From positions 169,657 to 233,656 of the forward strand of contig JAUIIL010000008.1 of NCBI GenBank assembly GCA_030431635.1: a stretch of DNA of 64,000 nucleotides, given 5' to 3'. A program made the position numbers and the translations under genes. This DNA comes from Bacteriovoracia bacterium. Its GTDB lineage: Bacteria; Bdellovibrionota; Bacteriovoracia; Bacteriovoracales; Bacteriovoracaceae. This document shows, piece after piece, positions 56,082 through 63,925 of this stretch; position 1 is the first letter of the stretch, and each line of letters begins with the position of its first letter. Below the pieces are notes generated by a model, which was not told the origin of the DNA, ran no database searches, and worked only from the letters and a program-made list of their open reading frames with translations.

Positions 56082-56990
56082 ATGAAAAAAGAAGCATTGC
56101 TATTAATCTCACTTTTCCTTTTTTCTTGCTCTAAGGGTGATTTTAAAGAAGGAAAGACATTCATTGGCAATCAACATGTTACTGCTGATACGCTAAACCT
56201 TGGAAAGCAAGTTTATACAGAATACTGTATGGCTTGTCATGGTGCCAAAGGTGATGGTAATGGGCCAGCTGCAAAAGGCTCAGTTCCTCCTCCGCGAAAC
56301 TTTACTCAAGGATTGTATAAATTTGGTTGGGTAAAAAATAGTGGTCTACCAACAGATGAGGATTTTAAGAGAATAATTCAAAAAGGACTTCATGGGACAG
56401 CGATGTTTCCTTGGGATATATCTGATGATCAAACCTATGCGGTTACCCAGTATATTAAAACTTTTGCTCCTCAGGTTTGGGAAAATTTAGATAATGAACC
56501 ATCTGAGCCTATCGAGGTAAGAAAAGATCCTTTTACGATCGCGCGTAAAGATTTTGCGATTAAAAAGGGTAAAGCTGTTTACCATCTTGTGGCCAATTGC
56601 CAAAGTTGTCACAGAGGATACGCAACTCTTTCAGAATTAAAGGCTTTGGGTAAAGAATTTGGTTACGATGCTCCAGAAGAGCTTTCAAGTGATTATTATG
56701 AAGTGAAGATTCAGGAGTCTGAATTCTACTTTCATGATGACAAGGAAAGATTGGCCAAATATCTTCCTCCTGATTTTACTTGGCATGAATTAAGATCAAT
56801 TAACTCTCTTGAAGATATTTATAAGAGATTAGTTTCAGGAATTACTGGAGCAGGGATGCCGGTGTGGAGAGATGTTATTGAAGATGATGAAATATGGGCG
56901 ACTGCTTACTATGTTCAATCTTTAAGAGAAATAAAAGACAAGCCCGAGAGAAAAGAGTTGATGAGAAAACTTGAGGAAGGAAAAAAGTAG
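56082..56990 (+). CDS. Diheme cytochrome c lipoprotein
   Basis: A 302-residue protein with a lipobox (LFLFSCSK), so it is anchored in the membrane by a lipid and faces the periplasm. Two heme sites, CMACHG (with KGDGNGPA after it, like class I cytochrome c) and CQSCHRG; Met ligands are likely in GTAMFPW and TGAGMPVWR. ATG 56082 follows AAGGA. It probably carries electrons to the oxidase CuA centre. It ends 1 nt before the Sco start region. Confidence 0.92.
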   Translation: MKKEALLLISLFLFSCSKGDFKEGKTFIGNQHVTADTLNLGKQVYTEYCMACHGAKGDGNGPAAKGSVPPPRNFTQGLYKFGWVKNSGLPTDEDFKRIIQKGLHGTAMFPWDISDDQTYAVTQYIKTFAPQVWENLDNEPSEPIEVRKDPFTIARKDFAIKKGKAVYHLVANCQSCHRGYATLSELKALGKEFGYDAPEELSSDYYEVKIQESEFYFHDDKERLAKYLPPDFTWHELRSINSLEDIYKRLVSGITGAGMPVWRDVIEDDEIWATAYYVQSLREIKDKPERKELMRKLEEGKK

Positions 56991-56991
56991 C

Positions 56992-57669
56992 TTGAATAAT
57001 CAAATAGCAAGAAATGATACTTTCATAGAAAAACTTGTGATGAACAAGTGGTTTTGGGTTGTGAGTACGCTTTTCTTTTTTTCATACCCAATTATTCGTT
57101 CAATGAATAGAGAGCTTCCTGCTGAACTACCTGTTTATGCCAAACTTCCAGACTATAACTTTACGGATGAAAATGGGAACCCCTTTGGTTCTAATGAGCT
57201 GAAAGGAAAAGTTTATATTGCTAACTTTCATTTCACCAGCTGCCCGACTATTTGTCCTAAGTTAATGGAGAAGATGCAGCAGATTCAAAAAAGAGTTAAA
57301 GGTGTAGGCCAAGCGATTTCTCTTGTTTCATTCACAGTTGATCCAGAAAGAGATACTCCTAGTGTTCTTTTCAAAAAAGCCAGAGATTTACATGCAAACC
57401 CTTATGTATGGAAGTTCTTAACGAGCGACAAAACTTCTTTAGAAAAATTACTTATCGATGGTTTTAAAGTTCCTATGGGTGAGAGAGAAGCTACAGAAGT
57501 TGATCTTTATGATATTTCTCATACCCAGAAACTTGTTCTTGTAGATGGGCAAGGACAAATCAGAGGATATTATTCAACTGATAGAGTAAATATTGATAAA
57601 TTAATGATAGATGTTGGGCTTCTTATTAATAGGGCCCACATGAAATATAAAACTGACAAGGAGTCTTAA
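56992..57669 (+). CDS. Sco1/SenC-family copper chaperone
   Basis: A 225-residue protein with an N-terminal anchor (about 17-37) and thioredoxin-like periplasmic domain. CPTICPK provides the two copper-binding Cys, and His in YDISHTQKLVLVD is the third ligand; FTVDPERDTP is typical of the family. It delivers copper to the CuA site of subunit II. The start is uncertain: TTG 56992 (spacer about 11 nt after GAGGAAGG) is taken; TTG 56971 is another. Confidence 0.88.
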   Translation: MNNQIARNDTFIEKLVMNKWFWVVSTLFFFSYPIIRSMNRELPAELPVYAKLPDYNFTDENGNPFGSNELKGKVYIANFHFTSCPTICPKLMEKMQQIQKRVKGVGQAISLVSFTVDPERDTPSVLFKKARDLHANPYVWKFLTSDKTSLEKLLIDGFKVPMGEREATEVDLYDISHTQKLVLVDGQGQIRGYYSTDRVNIDKLMIDVGLLINRAHMKYKTDKES

Positions 57670-57670
57670 G

Positions 57671-57952
57671 GTGTCTGACGTAACTCATCACAGTCATAAA
57701 AAACTTTATTTTACTGTTTTTGGAGGATTGGCCATATTAACAGTTTTGGAACTTCTTGTTCCAGAAATGAAATTGGTCTATGCCCTTCATGCTTCTCTTC
57801 TGACTTTTCTTGCAATCGTGAAGGCTTTTCTTGTGGCCTACTTCTTTATGCATCTAAATGAAGAGACAAAATGGTTGAAGTTTATTGCTGTCATTCCTAT
57901 TACAGCTGGACTTTATGCTTTACTTGTTTGTATTGAAACTTTAGCAAGGTAG
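57671..57952 (+). CDS. ctaF: Cytochrome oxidase subunit IV (CtaF/COX4-like)
   Basis: A 93-residue membrane protein with three helices. The YFTVFGGLAILTVLELLVPEM start and KAFLVAYFFMHL middle match prokaryotic oxidase subunit IV. A GTG start follows AAGGAG with 7-nt spacing. It stabilises the oxidase. It is next to last in the locus. Confidence 0.88.
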   Translation: MSDVTHHSHKKLYFTVFGGLAILTVLELLVPEMKLVYALHASLLTFLAIVKAFLVAYFFMHLNEETKWLKFIAVIPITAGLYALLVCIETLAR

Positions 57953-57966
57953 ATTGAGGAGATAAT

Positions 57967-58143
57967 ATGGAAGAGACAACGAAAGAAATTAAAACATCAA
58001 TTTTCCCTGATGAGACGATCGAGCATATTAGCAAAGATTATGCCAAAATGGATACATGGCTTCTGCTTGTATTTTTATTTTTGATATTTTTTCTTCTTAA
58101 AAAGTTTATTTATATTCCAGATGAAAAAAGACATGGAAAATAA
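57967..58143 (+). CDS. Small single-helix membrane protein in oxidase locus
   Basis: A 58-residue protein found by reading the gap after subunit IV. An acidic N-terminus (METTKE-like, IFPDETIEHIS) is followed by one helix (WLLLVFLFLIFFLL) and a basic tail (KKFIYIPDEKRHGK). AGGAGAT lies just before the ATG. It ends directly at the terminator that closes the locus. Size and placement resemble small accessory oxidase subunits of the CcoQ or CtaX kind, but no homology is claimed. Confidence 0.7.
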   Translation: MEETTKEIKTSIFPDETIEHISKDYAKMDTWLLLVFLFLIFFLLKKFIYIPDEKRHGK

Positions 58144-58173
58144 AAAAGCCCCTCTTTAAGAAGGGCTTTTTTT
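58142..58173. terminator. Symmetrical intrinsic terminator closing the respiratory locus
   Basis: AAAAAAGCCC (58142-58151) pairs with GGGCTTTTTT (58163-58172) over an 11-nt loop, with T-tract on the plus strand and A-tract on the other, so it serves the convergent gene at 58172 as well. Confidence 0.92.
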
Positions 58174-58633
58174 AATCTCTTGCGATTGTTATATAACAAA
58201 TTGTTTTATTGACTTGTGAAGGATAGGAGAGTTCGAATTGATAGCTCTCTATTTGATAACTTTCATAATCAAGACAAAAATCTCCATGGGCCTGACAACC
58301 GCCCATATCCACTCTTTCAAGCTCAGGCATAAACTCAATAATATCCTTATAAACTCCCTTTTGAGGTGTTTTAATTTTAGCAGTCACTTTATTTCCAGCT
58401 TGAGTCGCTTTTATCTTGAGAGAAAGTAAGACGTTACCATCTCTATTTAGGGGAATATTTTTTAGCCTCAAACGAGTTCCTTTTCTGGCCTTGAAAAGAG
58501 TCCCTGAGCCATCTTCGGCTTTTATATTGGCCGAATGACACTCAAGTTGAGTGGCCTGAACTTTTGTATCAAGATCAGCGCCAAAAACGTTGAGTCCTAA
58601 GAGGTAAATGCTAAAAAGGGCTAATAATTTCAT
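58172..58633 (-). CDS. Secreted hypothetical protein
   Basis: A 153-residue protein with a signal peptide (cleavage near VFG-ADL). The mature part is beta-rich with four Cys (LECHS, GGCQAHGDFC, KTICYI), suggesting two disulfides. No family recognised. Ends within the shared bidirectional terminator. Confidence 0.65.
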   Translation of the reverse strand: MKLLALFSIYLLGLNVFGADLDTKVQATQLECHSANIKAEDGSGTLFKARKGTRLRLKNIPLNRDGNVLLSLKIKATQAGNKVTAKIKTPQKGVYKDIIEFMPELERVDMGGCQAHGDFCLDYESYQIESYQFELSYPSQVNKTICYITIARD

Positions 58634-58720
58634 TTTTTCCCGTTACAAATTAAGTTGCCACCATTTTATGGGAGTGAATATTTTTTTCAAGTCAGATTGT
58701 AATCAATTAAGGGGGCGATA

Positions 58721-58753
58721 AAAAGTTAGACATTTTTTTTGTGTCTAACTTTT
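58721..58753. repeat. Perfect 12-bp inverted repeat with poly-T loop
   Basis: AAAAGTTAGACA (58721-58732) is exactly complementary to TGTCTAACTTTT (58742-58753), with a loop of TTTTTTTTG. It has no T-tract after the stem, so it is not a normal terminator. The right arm recurs exactly at 21410-21421 in the lon-glmU gap. The surrounding 58634-58835 stretch has no gene. Confidence 0.6.
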
Positions 58754-58835
58754 CGACAGGGCCTGTAAATAAATCTATTTTCTATCGTCTTGTTCTTATT
58801 CTACTTAGAATAAAGCTCTCAAAAGAGGTTAACCA

Positions 58836-60365
58836 ATGAGAAAGCTATTGATTCTTCTACTTGTACTTAAGTCTTCCTTTGCTTCCTGGCAGTTGGACAT
58901 GCAAAACGTTGAAGAGGGCTATTTACTATCAGAAGATACGATAGAAAAAAATAGTCTTTTGGCCAATTCAAGTGAAGCCCTACGAAGGCTTATTGGACTT
59001 AAGCAGCAAGAAAATCTTTTTTATGATCCTGTTTTATGGACGATGGGTGCAGGGGTTGAGTCAAAGCTAAAAAAATATACTGAAGGTATTGATTGGAAAG
59101 AAATAGTTTTTTCAAAACCAAAGTACTTTAAAAAGACTTATTACCAAAAAGAAATTCAAGGTTATTTTAGAGAAGAAAAATCCAGTGACACTTTGATTAT
59201 TATAAAAGGGTCAAGTTATTCGACCTGGAAGAGCCAGACCTGGGTTGGAAAAACTGTAGATACTCTTCTTGGTGAATTAGGTGGAATAAATATCATCGCT
59301 TTTTCAGGTTTTTTAACAGCTGAGTATATGAAGGCTTCACCTCTTTTTCCAGACACCAAGGGTGATATAATGGCCAGTGATATTTATTCAAGACTTGTTG
59401 AAAAAATAGAACTCATTAATCAAACAAGAAGTGTAAAAATAAAAAAGATTGGGTTGATAGGTTTCTCAGGTGGTGGAAGTGAGATTATCTCTCTTTTAAA
59501 TATTGATAGAAAAAACTTTTTTAATCTTGGAGGAATTGCCTTCAGTCCTGTTTTGAGCCAAAAGGTAGTTTTTGATAACCTCGATACATACGCTGATAAT
59601 CTTTGGGAAAACCATCAAGGAGAAGCAATAGTAAACGCAGGCTTCACAACATTTTTTAATAAATACACAATGAATCTTCTACTTAAGTTAATTTCTTACG
59701 ATAAGCCTAAGAAAAAATGGTATGAACTTAGAACGACGACTTCTGATATTCATTTGGGTATTCCATCTGCTCCAATGCTAAGTGAACCTAAGATATCTCT
59801 TTTAATGAAAAAGTCACTAAAAGAAGAAAGCAAAATTGAGAACATGCTTAAACATGTTTTTTTCAATGAATTTGTTGTTGTTGACCTAAGGACAACAATT
59901 GAGGAATTTGCTTTAAATAGAGTTATTGATGATAAAACATCTTGGTTGGGAAGCTTTGTTTGGGTTGGTAATGAAAATAAAAAGGAAAAACTTATAACTC
60001 AAGGAAATAGACATCGTGATTTTTGGGGAAGTTATGCCCTTGAAATGCGTCGTCGGTATACGGGAATCAAAAGCTATTCAATTAATCAACTAATGGATAG
60101 CAAAGACATGTTTAAATATGTTAACAACAAGCTCTATGTTGTTTTTTCCCAAGATGATCCCGTTCTTTCAAACGGAGATTTTCATAATAAAGAAAGTTTT
60201 AGGTATTTCAACATAAATGAAGAAATAACTAATGTTATTAAAGATGGCCGTCAAAATGAAAATGTGAGAATTTTTAATCCTGTAGCTGGTGGCCATATGG
60301 GGTATTTTTTAGATACCCCTTGGCTAAAAAAGACAATAAGAACTTTTTTTAGAAAGCAAAATTAA
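58836..60365 (+). CDS. Secreted alpha/beta-hydrolase-like protein
   Basis: A 509-residue protein with a signal peptide (cleavage near SFA-SWQ). The nucleophile elbow is GLIGFSGGGSE (G-x-S-x-G), and acid and His candidates are FSQDDPVLSNG and VAGGHMGYF at the C-terminus, giving a full Ser-Asp-His set in the right order for an alpha/beta hydrolase. The first 100 residues and the 300-370 region are extra. Such enzymes cut esters, lipids or peptides; as an exported enzyme of a likely predator it may act on prey, which is a guess. It ends with a 4-nt interlocked stop (TTAA, 60362-60365) against the next gene. Confidence 0.65.
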   Translation: MRKLLILLLVLKSSFASWQLDMQNVEEGYLLSEDTIEKNSLLANSSEALRRLIGLKQQENLFYDPVLWTMGAGVESKLKKYTEGIDWKEIVFSKPKYFKKTYYQKEIQGYFREEKSSDTLIIIKGSSYSTWKSQTWVGKTVDTLLGELGGINIIAFSGFLTAEYMKASPLFPDTKGDIMASDIYSRLVEKIELINQTRSVKIKKIGLIGFSGGGSEIISLLNIDRKNFFNLGGIAFSPVLSQKVVFDNLDTYADNLWENHQGEAIVNAGFTTFFNKYTMNLLLKLISYDKPKKKWYELRTTTSDIHLGIPSAPMLSEPKISLLMKKSLKEESKIENMLKHVFFNEFVVVDLRTTIEEFALNRVIDDKTSWLGSFVWVGNENKKEKLITQGNRHRDFWGSYALEMRRRYTGIKSYSINQLMDSKDMFKYVNNKLYVVFSQDDPVLSNGDFHNKESFRYFNINEEITNVIKDGRQNENVRIFNPVAGGHMGYFLDTPWLKKTIRTFFRKQN

Positions 60366-60751
60366 AATTCTTCGCAATCAATATCAACTGGATCTTGAGG
60401 ATCGGTTGGTTTTTTCTGCAAAATAAGGGAGCTAAAGGCACCACCCGTTTCAACATGGATAAAGTTCCATTTATTTTCCACATTTTCGTCAAAAGATTTT
60501 CTTGCTTCATCAACAACATATTCACAGCTATAGTAAGTTCCTGGTTCGTGGTCAACATCATCAATTCCAAGACAGTTATAAACTTTCTTGCTTTGTTTTT
60601 CTTTAACAACAATAAGTCTATCTTCTTTGGAGTAATCTTTTTCAATTAGATTATCAATTGTGACAAGAAAATCTTCGTTTTCACATTGATAAATTGTTTT
60701 TGCGAAACAAAAAGAGCTTATTAATAAAAGATAAAGGGATGCTGTTTTCAT
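60362..60751 (-). CDS. Small secreted hypothetical protein
   Basis: A 129-residue protein with a signal peptide (about 17 residues, cleavage near CFA-KTI). The mature chain has four Cys (YQCENED, YNCLGID, YSCEYVV, IDCEEF), evenly spread, and is acidic. AGGAGG stands before the ATG. No family recognised. It lies 9 nt after the large Cys-pair protein on the same strand, so the two are probably co-expressed. Confidence 0.65.
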   Translation of the reverse strand: MKTASLYLLLISSFCFAKTIYQCENEDFLVTIDNLIEKDYSKEDRLIVVKEKQSKKVYNCLGIDDVDHEPGTYYSCEYVVDEARKSFDENVENKWNFIHVETGGAFSSLILQKKPTDPQDPVDIDCEEF

Positions 60752-60760
60752 CTTTGCCTC

Positions 60761-63019
60761 CTAGTTTACTTTAATTTTAATTTCATAACATTTAACTTCT
60801 TCATCACTCTTATCATCGTGACATCTTTTATTCACTTCGAAAAGGCTTTCCGGGAGCATACTCTTAAGTATCTCAACCAAAAGTCCTTTTATTTTTAATC
60901 CACCTTTTTTTTTCCTTGCATTTCTCACTTTAACATCGGAGAGGCGTAAAACAATCCACTCTCTTTCTTTTTCATCAATCTCGAAGTGAGACTTACCTTT
61001 TATATCAACTTTGAATTTGCCTAAAAGAGGGATACGAGCAATGGCCCCAAGTTTAGTCTCTCCTTTGTCAAAGGTGAGTTTTATATCTTTTGCCGTCCAA
61101 TTATTTTTATTTTCGATATCATCGTAACGAAACGGATCTTTTCCTTCAAAAAATTCTTTTCTATAATTTTCAAAGAGCTCAAGAAATATTTTTTTATTTT
61201 TATTTCTTAAATTTTTCTCGCTCCATTTCGGATGATCAACGTATTGAATACGGGAAGAAGTAATAAGTGCATCTTTTAAGCATCCCTCAATAATTTCTTC
61301 CGTACTTTGTCCCATTTTTCCGTTAAGTTCTTTGCAATCAAGCATTAAATCTAGAATGTTCGCATGGAGATCTTTACTAATATATTGCATGGCCTTGGTA
61401 TAAGCAGTAAGACGATCTTTTTTCAAATGGGACTGGAAGCGACCAGAAGTGAGAGTTACTGGTTTGAAGTAAAATTTAAAATCATCATCGTTAGCATCAA
61501 TAAGTCCTGCTTGCGTTTTGACTTCATTTGTATCAAGACACTGTTCTAATAAATGAATGTCTGTGGGGGTAAAGCGCATCCTATCTCTCTTGCACTTGAG
61601 TACAGGGTTAGGAAATAAAATATCATACTGGAAATCATCTCCCGTATAAACAAGCTCAAAAAAGTTAAGGTTAAACTCAGCTTGCTCTGGTTGAGTAATT
61701 ACATTTTTTAGATCTATCTTTGTTTCGATAACAGAGTCTTTTTTGAGAAAGCTCGAACTTGGAATTGTAAAGCTATAGAAAATATTGTTTTCTCTTTGTT
61801 CTGTTTCTTTGTTTTTTTGAATGAAAGAATTATTTAAGCAAACGTTGGTTATAACAAAGGGGTCGAGGTTAACAAATGCTCGGTTTCTTTCACATTCAAG
61901 ATTAAGATTTGAAAGGCTTGATTGGAAAAATTTTTTATCAACAATTTGCAAGTCTTTGATTTTAGAAATTATTTTTGTTTTTCCAACTTGAAGCTCTGTT
62001 GCACTTAAATCAATATCCATTTCTTTATCAATAATATGTGTCTTTTTGACATCTTCTTCTTTAATCCCATCAACCAAAACTTCTCTGATAATTTCAAGTT
62101 TTGTTTTTTCAACCTCTTCTTTAAAGAAATACTGAGCATGAGTTCCATCGGTATAAAAATTGAAACTATTTAGACAGTCTTTTCTAATGGCATTGAAATC
62201 AAAGTCATCAACGAGAGGATGTTGGCAGTTAAATTGTAGTCGCTGTGATTTTAAAGAAAACATGTCTTGCAGGTTGGTGTCAATAAATCTTAAGTCTAGA
62301 GAAATTCTTTCTTCGTGAACGTTAGAGTGAAAATTCTTTACTTGAGTTTTAAAATGAAACTCTTTTTGGTTAAAAAAATAATCAAAATCAAGTTGAGAGT
62401 GGAGTTTTTTATCAAGAGGACTGATATCAAGTTTGTTGCTCCAGCATGAGTTGATAAGGAAGTCGAGTTCAGCTTCATGGGTCTTCATTCTCTTATCAGG
62501 ATTTTTAGCACAGTTAAAATTAAAATTATCCCAATGAAAACTTAATTCAGGAGATTTAAGTTCAAGTAAGTCTCCTTGGAGCTTAAAACTAGAATTAGAA
62601 ATGAGAGTTGACATGTTTTTCATGTCAGCAGTTTCAACTCGGTAGAGAAAATCATCTGGGTCTTCAATAGGGTAGGCAAAATAGAAATGTTGTTTGGCCG
62701 TTCCTTGAATAACAAGTTTGTTTCTTCTTAGAATAATATCAGAGGTAAAAATATGAGACTCTTCTTCAGCTTCATCATCCCTAAGATAGTAACGGTTATC
62801 TAATCCGTACTCAGAGCCTCCTGCAGTGATTTTAGCTTTAAGAAAATCAACTTCTCCTGCCTTTTTCCCTTTTTGAGTTTTTTTATAAGTCGCATGTTTG
62901 AAAACTGCATTGAGGTATTGAATATAAGGTTCTTTGAATTCTTCATCTTGGGCTTGAGCATAAATAAGATCTATTAAGCTTAAGAGAGCAAAACAAATTC
63001 CGATGATTTTTTTTCCCAT
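60761..63019 (-). CDS. Large secreted protein with five paired-cysteine modules
   Basis: A 752-residue protein with a signal peptide (cleavage near IYA-QAQ). Five modules of about 95-110 residues each end in a hydrophobic-Cys strand and a second Cys: C170-C192, C265-C282, C376-C394, C476-C494 and C562-C580. The last four pairs are 17 or 18 residues apart and three have the motif L-x-C-(E/K)-x-(N/D)-R or similar before and CL after. Beta strands predominate between. This looks like a repeat protein with one disulfide per module. No family recognised. It is downstream of nothing else on its strand but precedes the small Cys protein. Confidence 0.65.
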   Translation of the reverse strand: MGKKIIGICFALLSLIDLIYAQAQDEEFKEPYIQYLNAVFKHATYKKTQKGKKAGEVDFLKAKITAGGSEYGLDNRYYLRDDEAEEESHIFTSDIILRRNKLVIQGTAKQHFYFAYPIEDPDDFLYRVETADMKNMSTLISNSSFKLQGDLLELKSPELSFHWDNFNFNCAKNPDKRMKTHEAELDFLINSCWSNKLDISPLDKKLHSQLDFDYFFNQKEFHFKTQVKNFHSNVHEERISLDLRFIDTNLQDMFSLKSQRLQFNCQHPLVDDFDFNAIRKDCLNSFNFYTDGTHAQYFFKEEVEKTKLEIIREVLVDGIKEEDVKKTHIIDKEMDIDLSATELQVGKTKIISKIKDLQIVDKKFFQSSLSNLNLECERNRAFVNLDPFVITNVCLNNSFIQKNKETEQRENNIFYSFTIPSSSFLKKDSVIETKIDLKNVITQPEQAEFNLNFFELVYTGDDFQYDILFPNPVLKCKRDRMRFTPTDIHLLEQCLDTNEVKTQAGLIDANDDDFKFYFKPVTLTSGRFQSHLKKDRLTAYTKAMQYISKDLHANILDLMLDCKELNGKMGQSTEEIIEGCLKDALITSSRIQYVDHPKWSEKNLRNKNKKIFLELFENYRKEFFEGKDPFRYDDIENKNNWTAKDIKLTFDKGETKLGAIARIPLLGKFKVDIKGKSHFEIDEKEREWIVLRLSDVKVRNARKKKGGLKIKGLLVEILKSMLPESLFEVNKRCHDDKSDEEVKCYEIKIKVN

Positions 63020-63099
63020 AGTAACGCCCCCTGGAGGGCGATACTAAAATAGAAATGAGCAAATGGCCTAATGATTTGAAATAATTACAATGGAGGCTT

Positions 63100-63633
63100 T
63101 TATTTTTCTAACGTCACGCTAATCATTTTATCGCCGACAGTTATTTTATCTAAAATCTCAAGGCCTTCGATGACTTGACCAAAAATGGTGTAGTTGCCAT
63201 CAAGGTGTGGTGTGGGGGCCAGGCAGATATAGAACTGAGAGTCTGCGCTATCAGGGCTTTGTGCTCTTGCCATGGCGACAGTTCCTTTGACATGTTTCAG
63301 ATCGTTAAATTCAGCTTGAAGTTTTTTTCCACTTCCTCCACGTCCAGTTCCTGTTGGGTCTCCCCCTTGGGCCACAAAACCTGGGACCACTCTATGAAAA
63401 GTAAGGCCGTCGTAAAAGCTCTCTTTCATAAGAGTTTGAATGCGCTTAACTGTATTAGGGGCTTTTTCTGGGTAAAATTTAAAAACGATATCTCCATGAA
63501 CTGTTTTTATTCTGGCTTTCGTCCCTTCTTGTGTCTTTTCAATGGGTTCTGTTTGATTTTTGACTTCTTTATTGCATCCTAAACAAATAAAGATGAGGGA
63601 TATGAGCGCTGCATAATTTTTAAGTTTCTTCAT
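63100..63633 (-). CDS. Peptidyl-prolyl cis-trans isomerase (cyclophilin) lipoprotein
   Basis: A 177-residue cyclophilin with a lipoprotein signal (lipobox ICLGC). FHRVVPGFVAQGGDPTGTGRGG, ELNAEFN-like KLQAEFNDLKHVKGTVAMAR, DSADSQFYICLAPTPHLDG and FGQVIEGLEILDKI are the cyclophilin core. The catalytic Arg in FHRVVPGF and Phe/Gln of VAQGGD are kept. It helps fold periplasmic or outer membrane proteins. Confidence 0.93.
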   Translation of the reverse strand: MKKLKNYAALISLIFICLGCNKEVKNQTEPIEKTQEGTKARIKTVHGDIVFKFYPEKAPNTVKRIQTLMKESFYDGLTFHRVVPGFVAQGGDPTGTGRGGSGKKLQAEFNDLKHVKGTVAMARAQSPDSADSQFYICLAPTPHLDGNYTIFGQVIEGLEILDKITVGDKMISVTLEK

Positions 63634-63735
63634 TTCTTCTCCTGCTTGCTATCTATTTCATTCTACGCAAAATCTTCAAACAATAAAATATTTTGAAGTG
63701 GGCAAAAAAAAATTTTTTGTGTGCAGGAAAGCATG

Positions 63736-63764
63736 TTGACAGCGATAGTCTTTTTCACTATTTT
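63736..63764 (+). promoter_or_regulatory. Strong promoter for tRNA-Ala
   Basis: Perfect TTGACA (63736-63741), 17-nt spacer, TATTTT (63759-63764). It lies about 25 nt before the tRNA 5' end. Confidence 0.85.
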
Positions 63765-63788
63765 AGCATTTCGCGATTTGTGCAAGAT

Positions 63789-63864
63789 GGGGGTGTAGCT
63801 CAGTTGGGAGAGCATCAGATTTGCATTCTGAGGGTCGCAGGTTCGACTCCTGTCATCTCCACCA
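63789..63864 (+). tRNA. tRNA-Ala (anticodon UGC)
   Basis: A complete 76-nt cloverleaf. Acceptor GGGGGTG pairs with CATCTCC, including the G3:U70 wobble that marks alanine tRNAs; D arm GCTC...GAGC, anticodon stem CAGAT/ATTCTG with loop TTTGCAT (UGC), variable loop AGGTC, T arm CAGGTTCGACTCCTG and encoded CCA at the end. Transcribed from the promoter just upstream. The left part of the RNA operon may continue beyond the window edge. Confidence 0.98.
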
Positions 63865-63903
63865 TTTCGCAACGGCTCTTATACATTTAAATATAGATTT
63901 TAG

Positions 63904-63925
63904 TTTTGGGGTTTCGACTCCAAAA
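63904..63925 (+). other. Hairpin downstream of tRNA-Ala, function unclear
   Basis: TTTTGGGG (63904-63911) pairs with CTCCAAAA (63918-63925), one G-U pair, over a TTTCGA loop. No T-tract follows, so it is not a standard terminator. The inner part resembles a T-arm (GGTTTCGACTCC), possibly a remnant. Nothing else is seen in 63865-64000. Confidence 0.3.

Noticed and set aside
63663..63890. Open frames on both strands across the tRNA-Ala region
   Set aside because: They are read through the tRNA and its promoter; the minus frame has the familiar spurious protein pattern that arises from antisense tRNA and should not be annotated.
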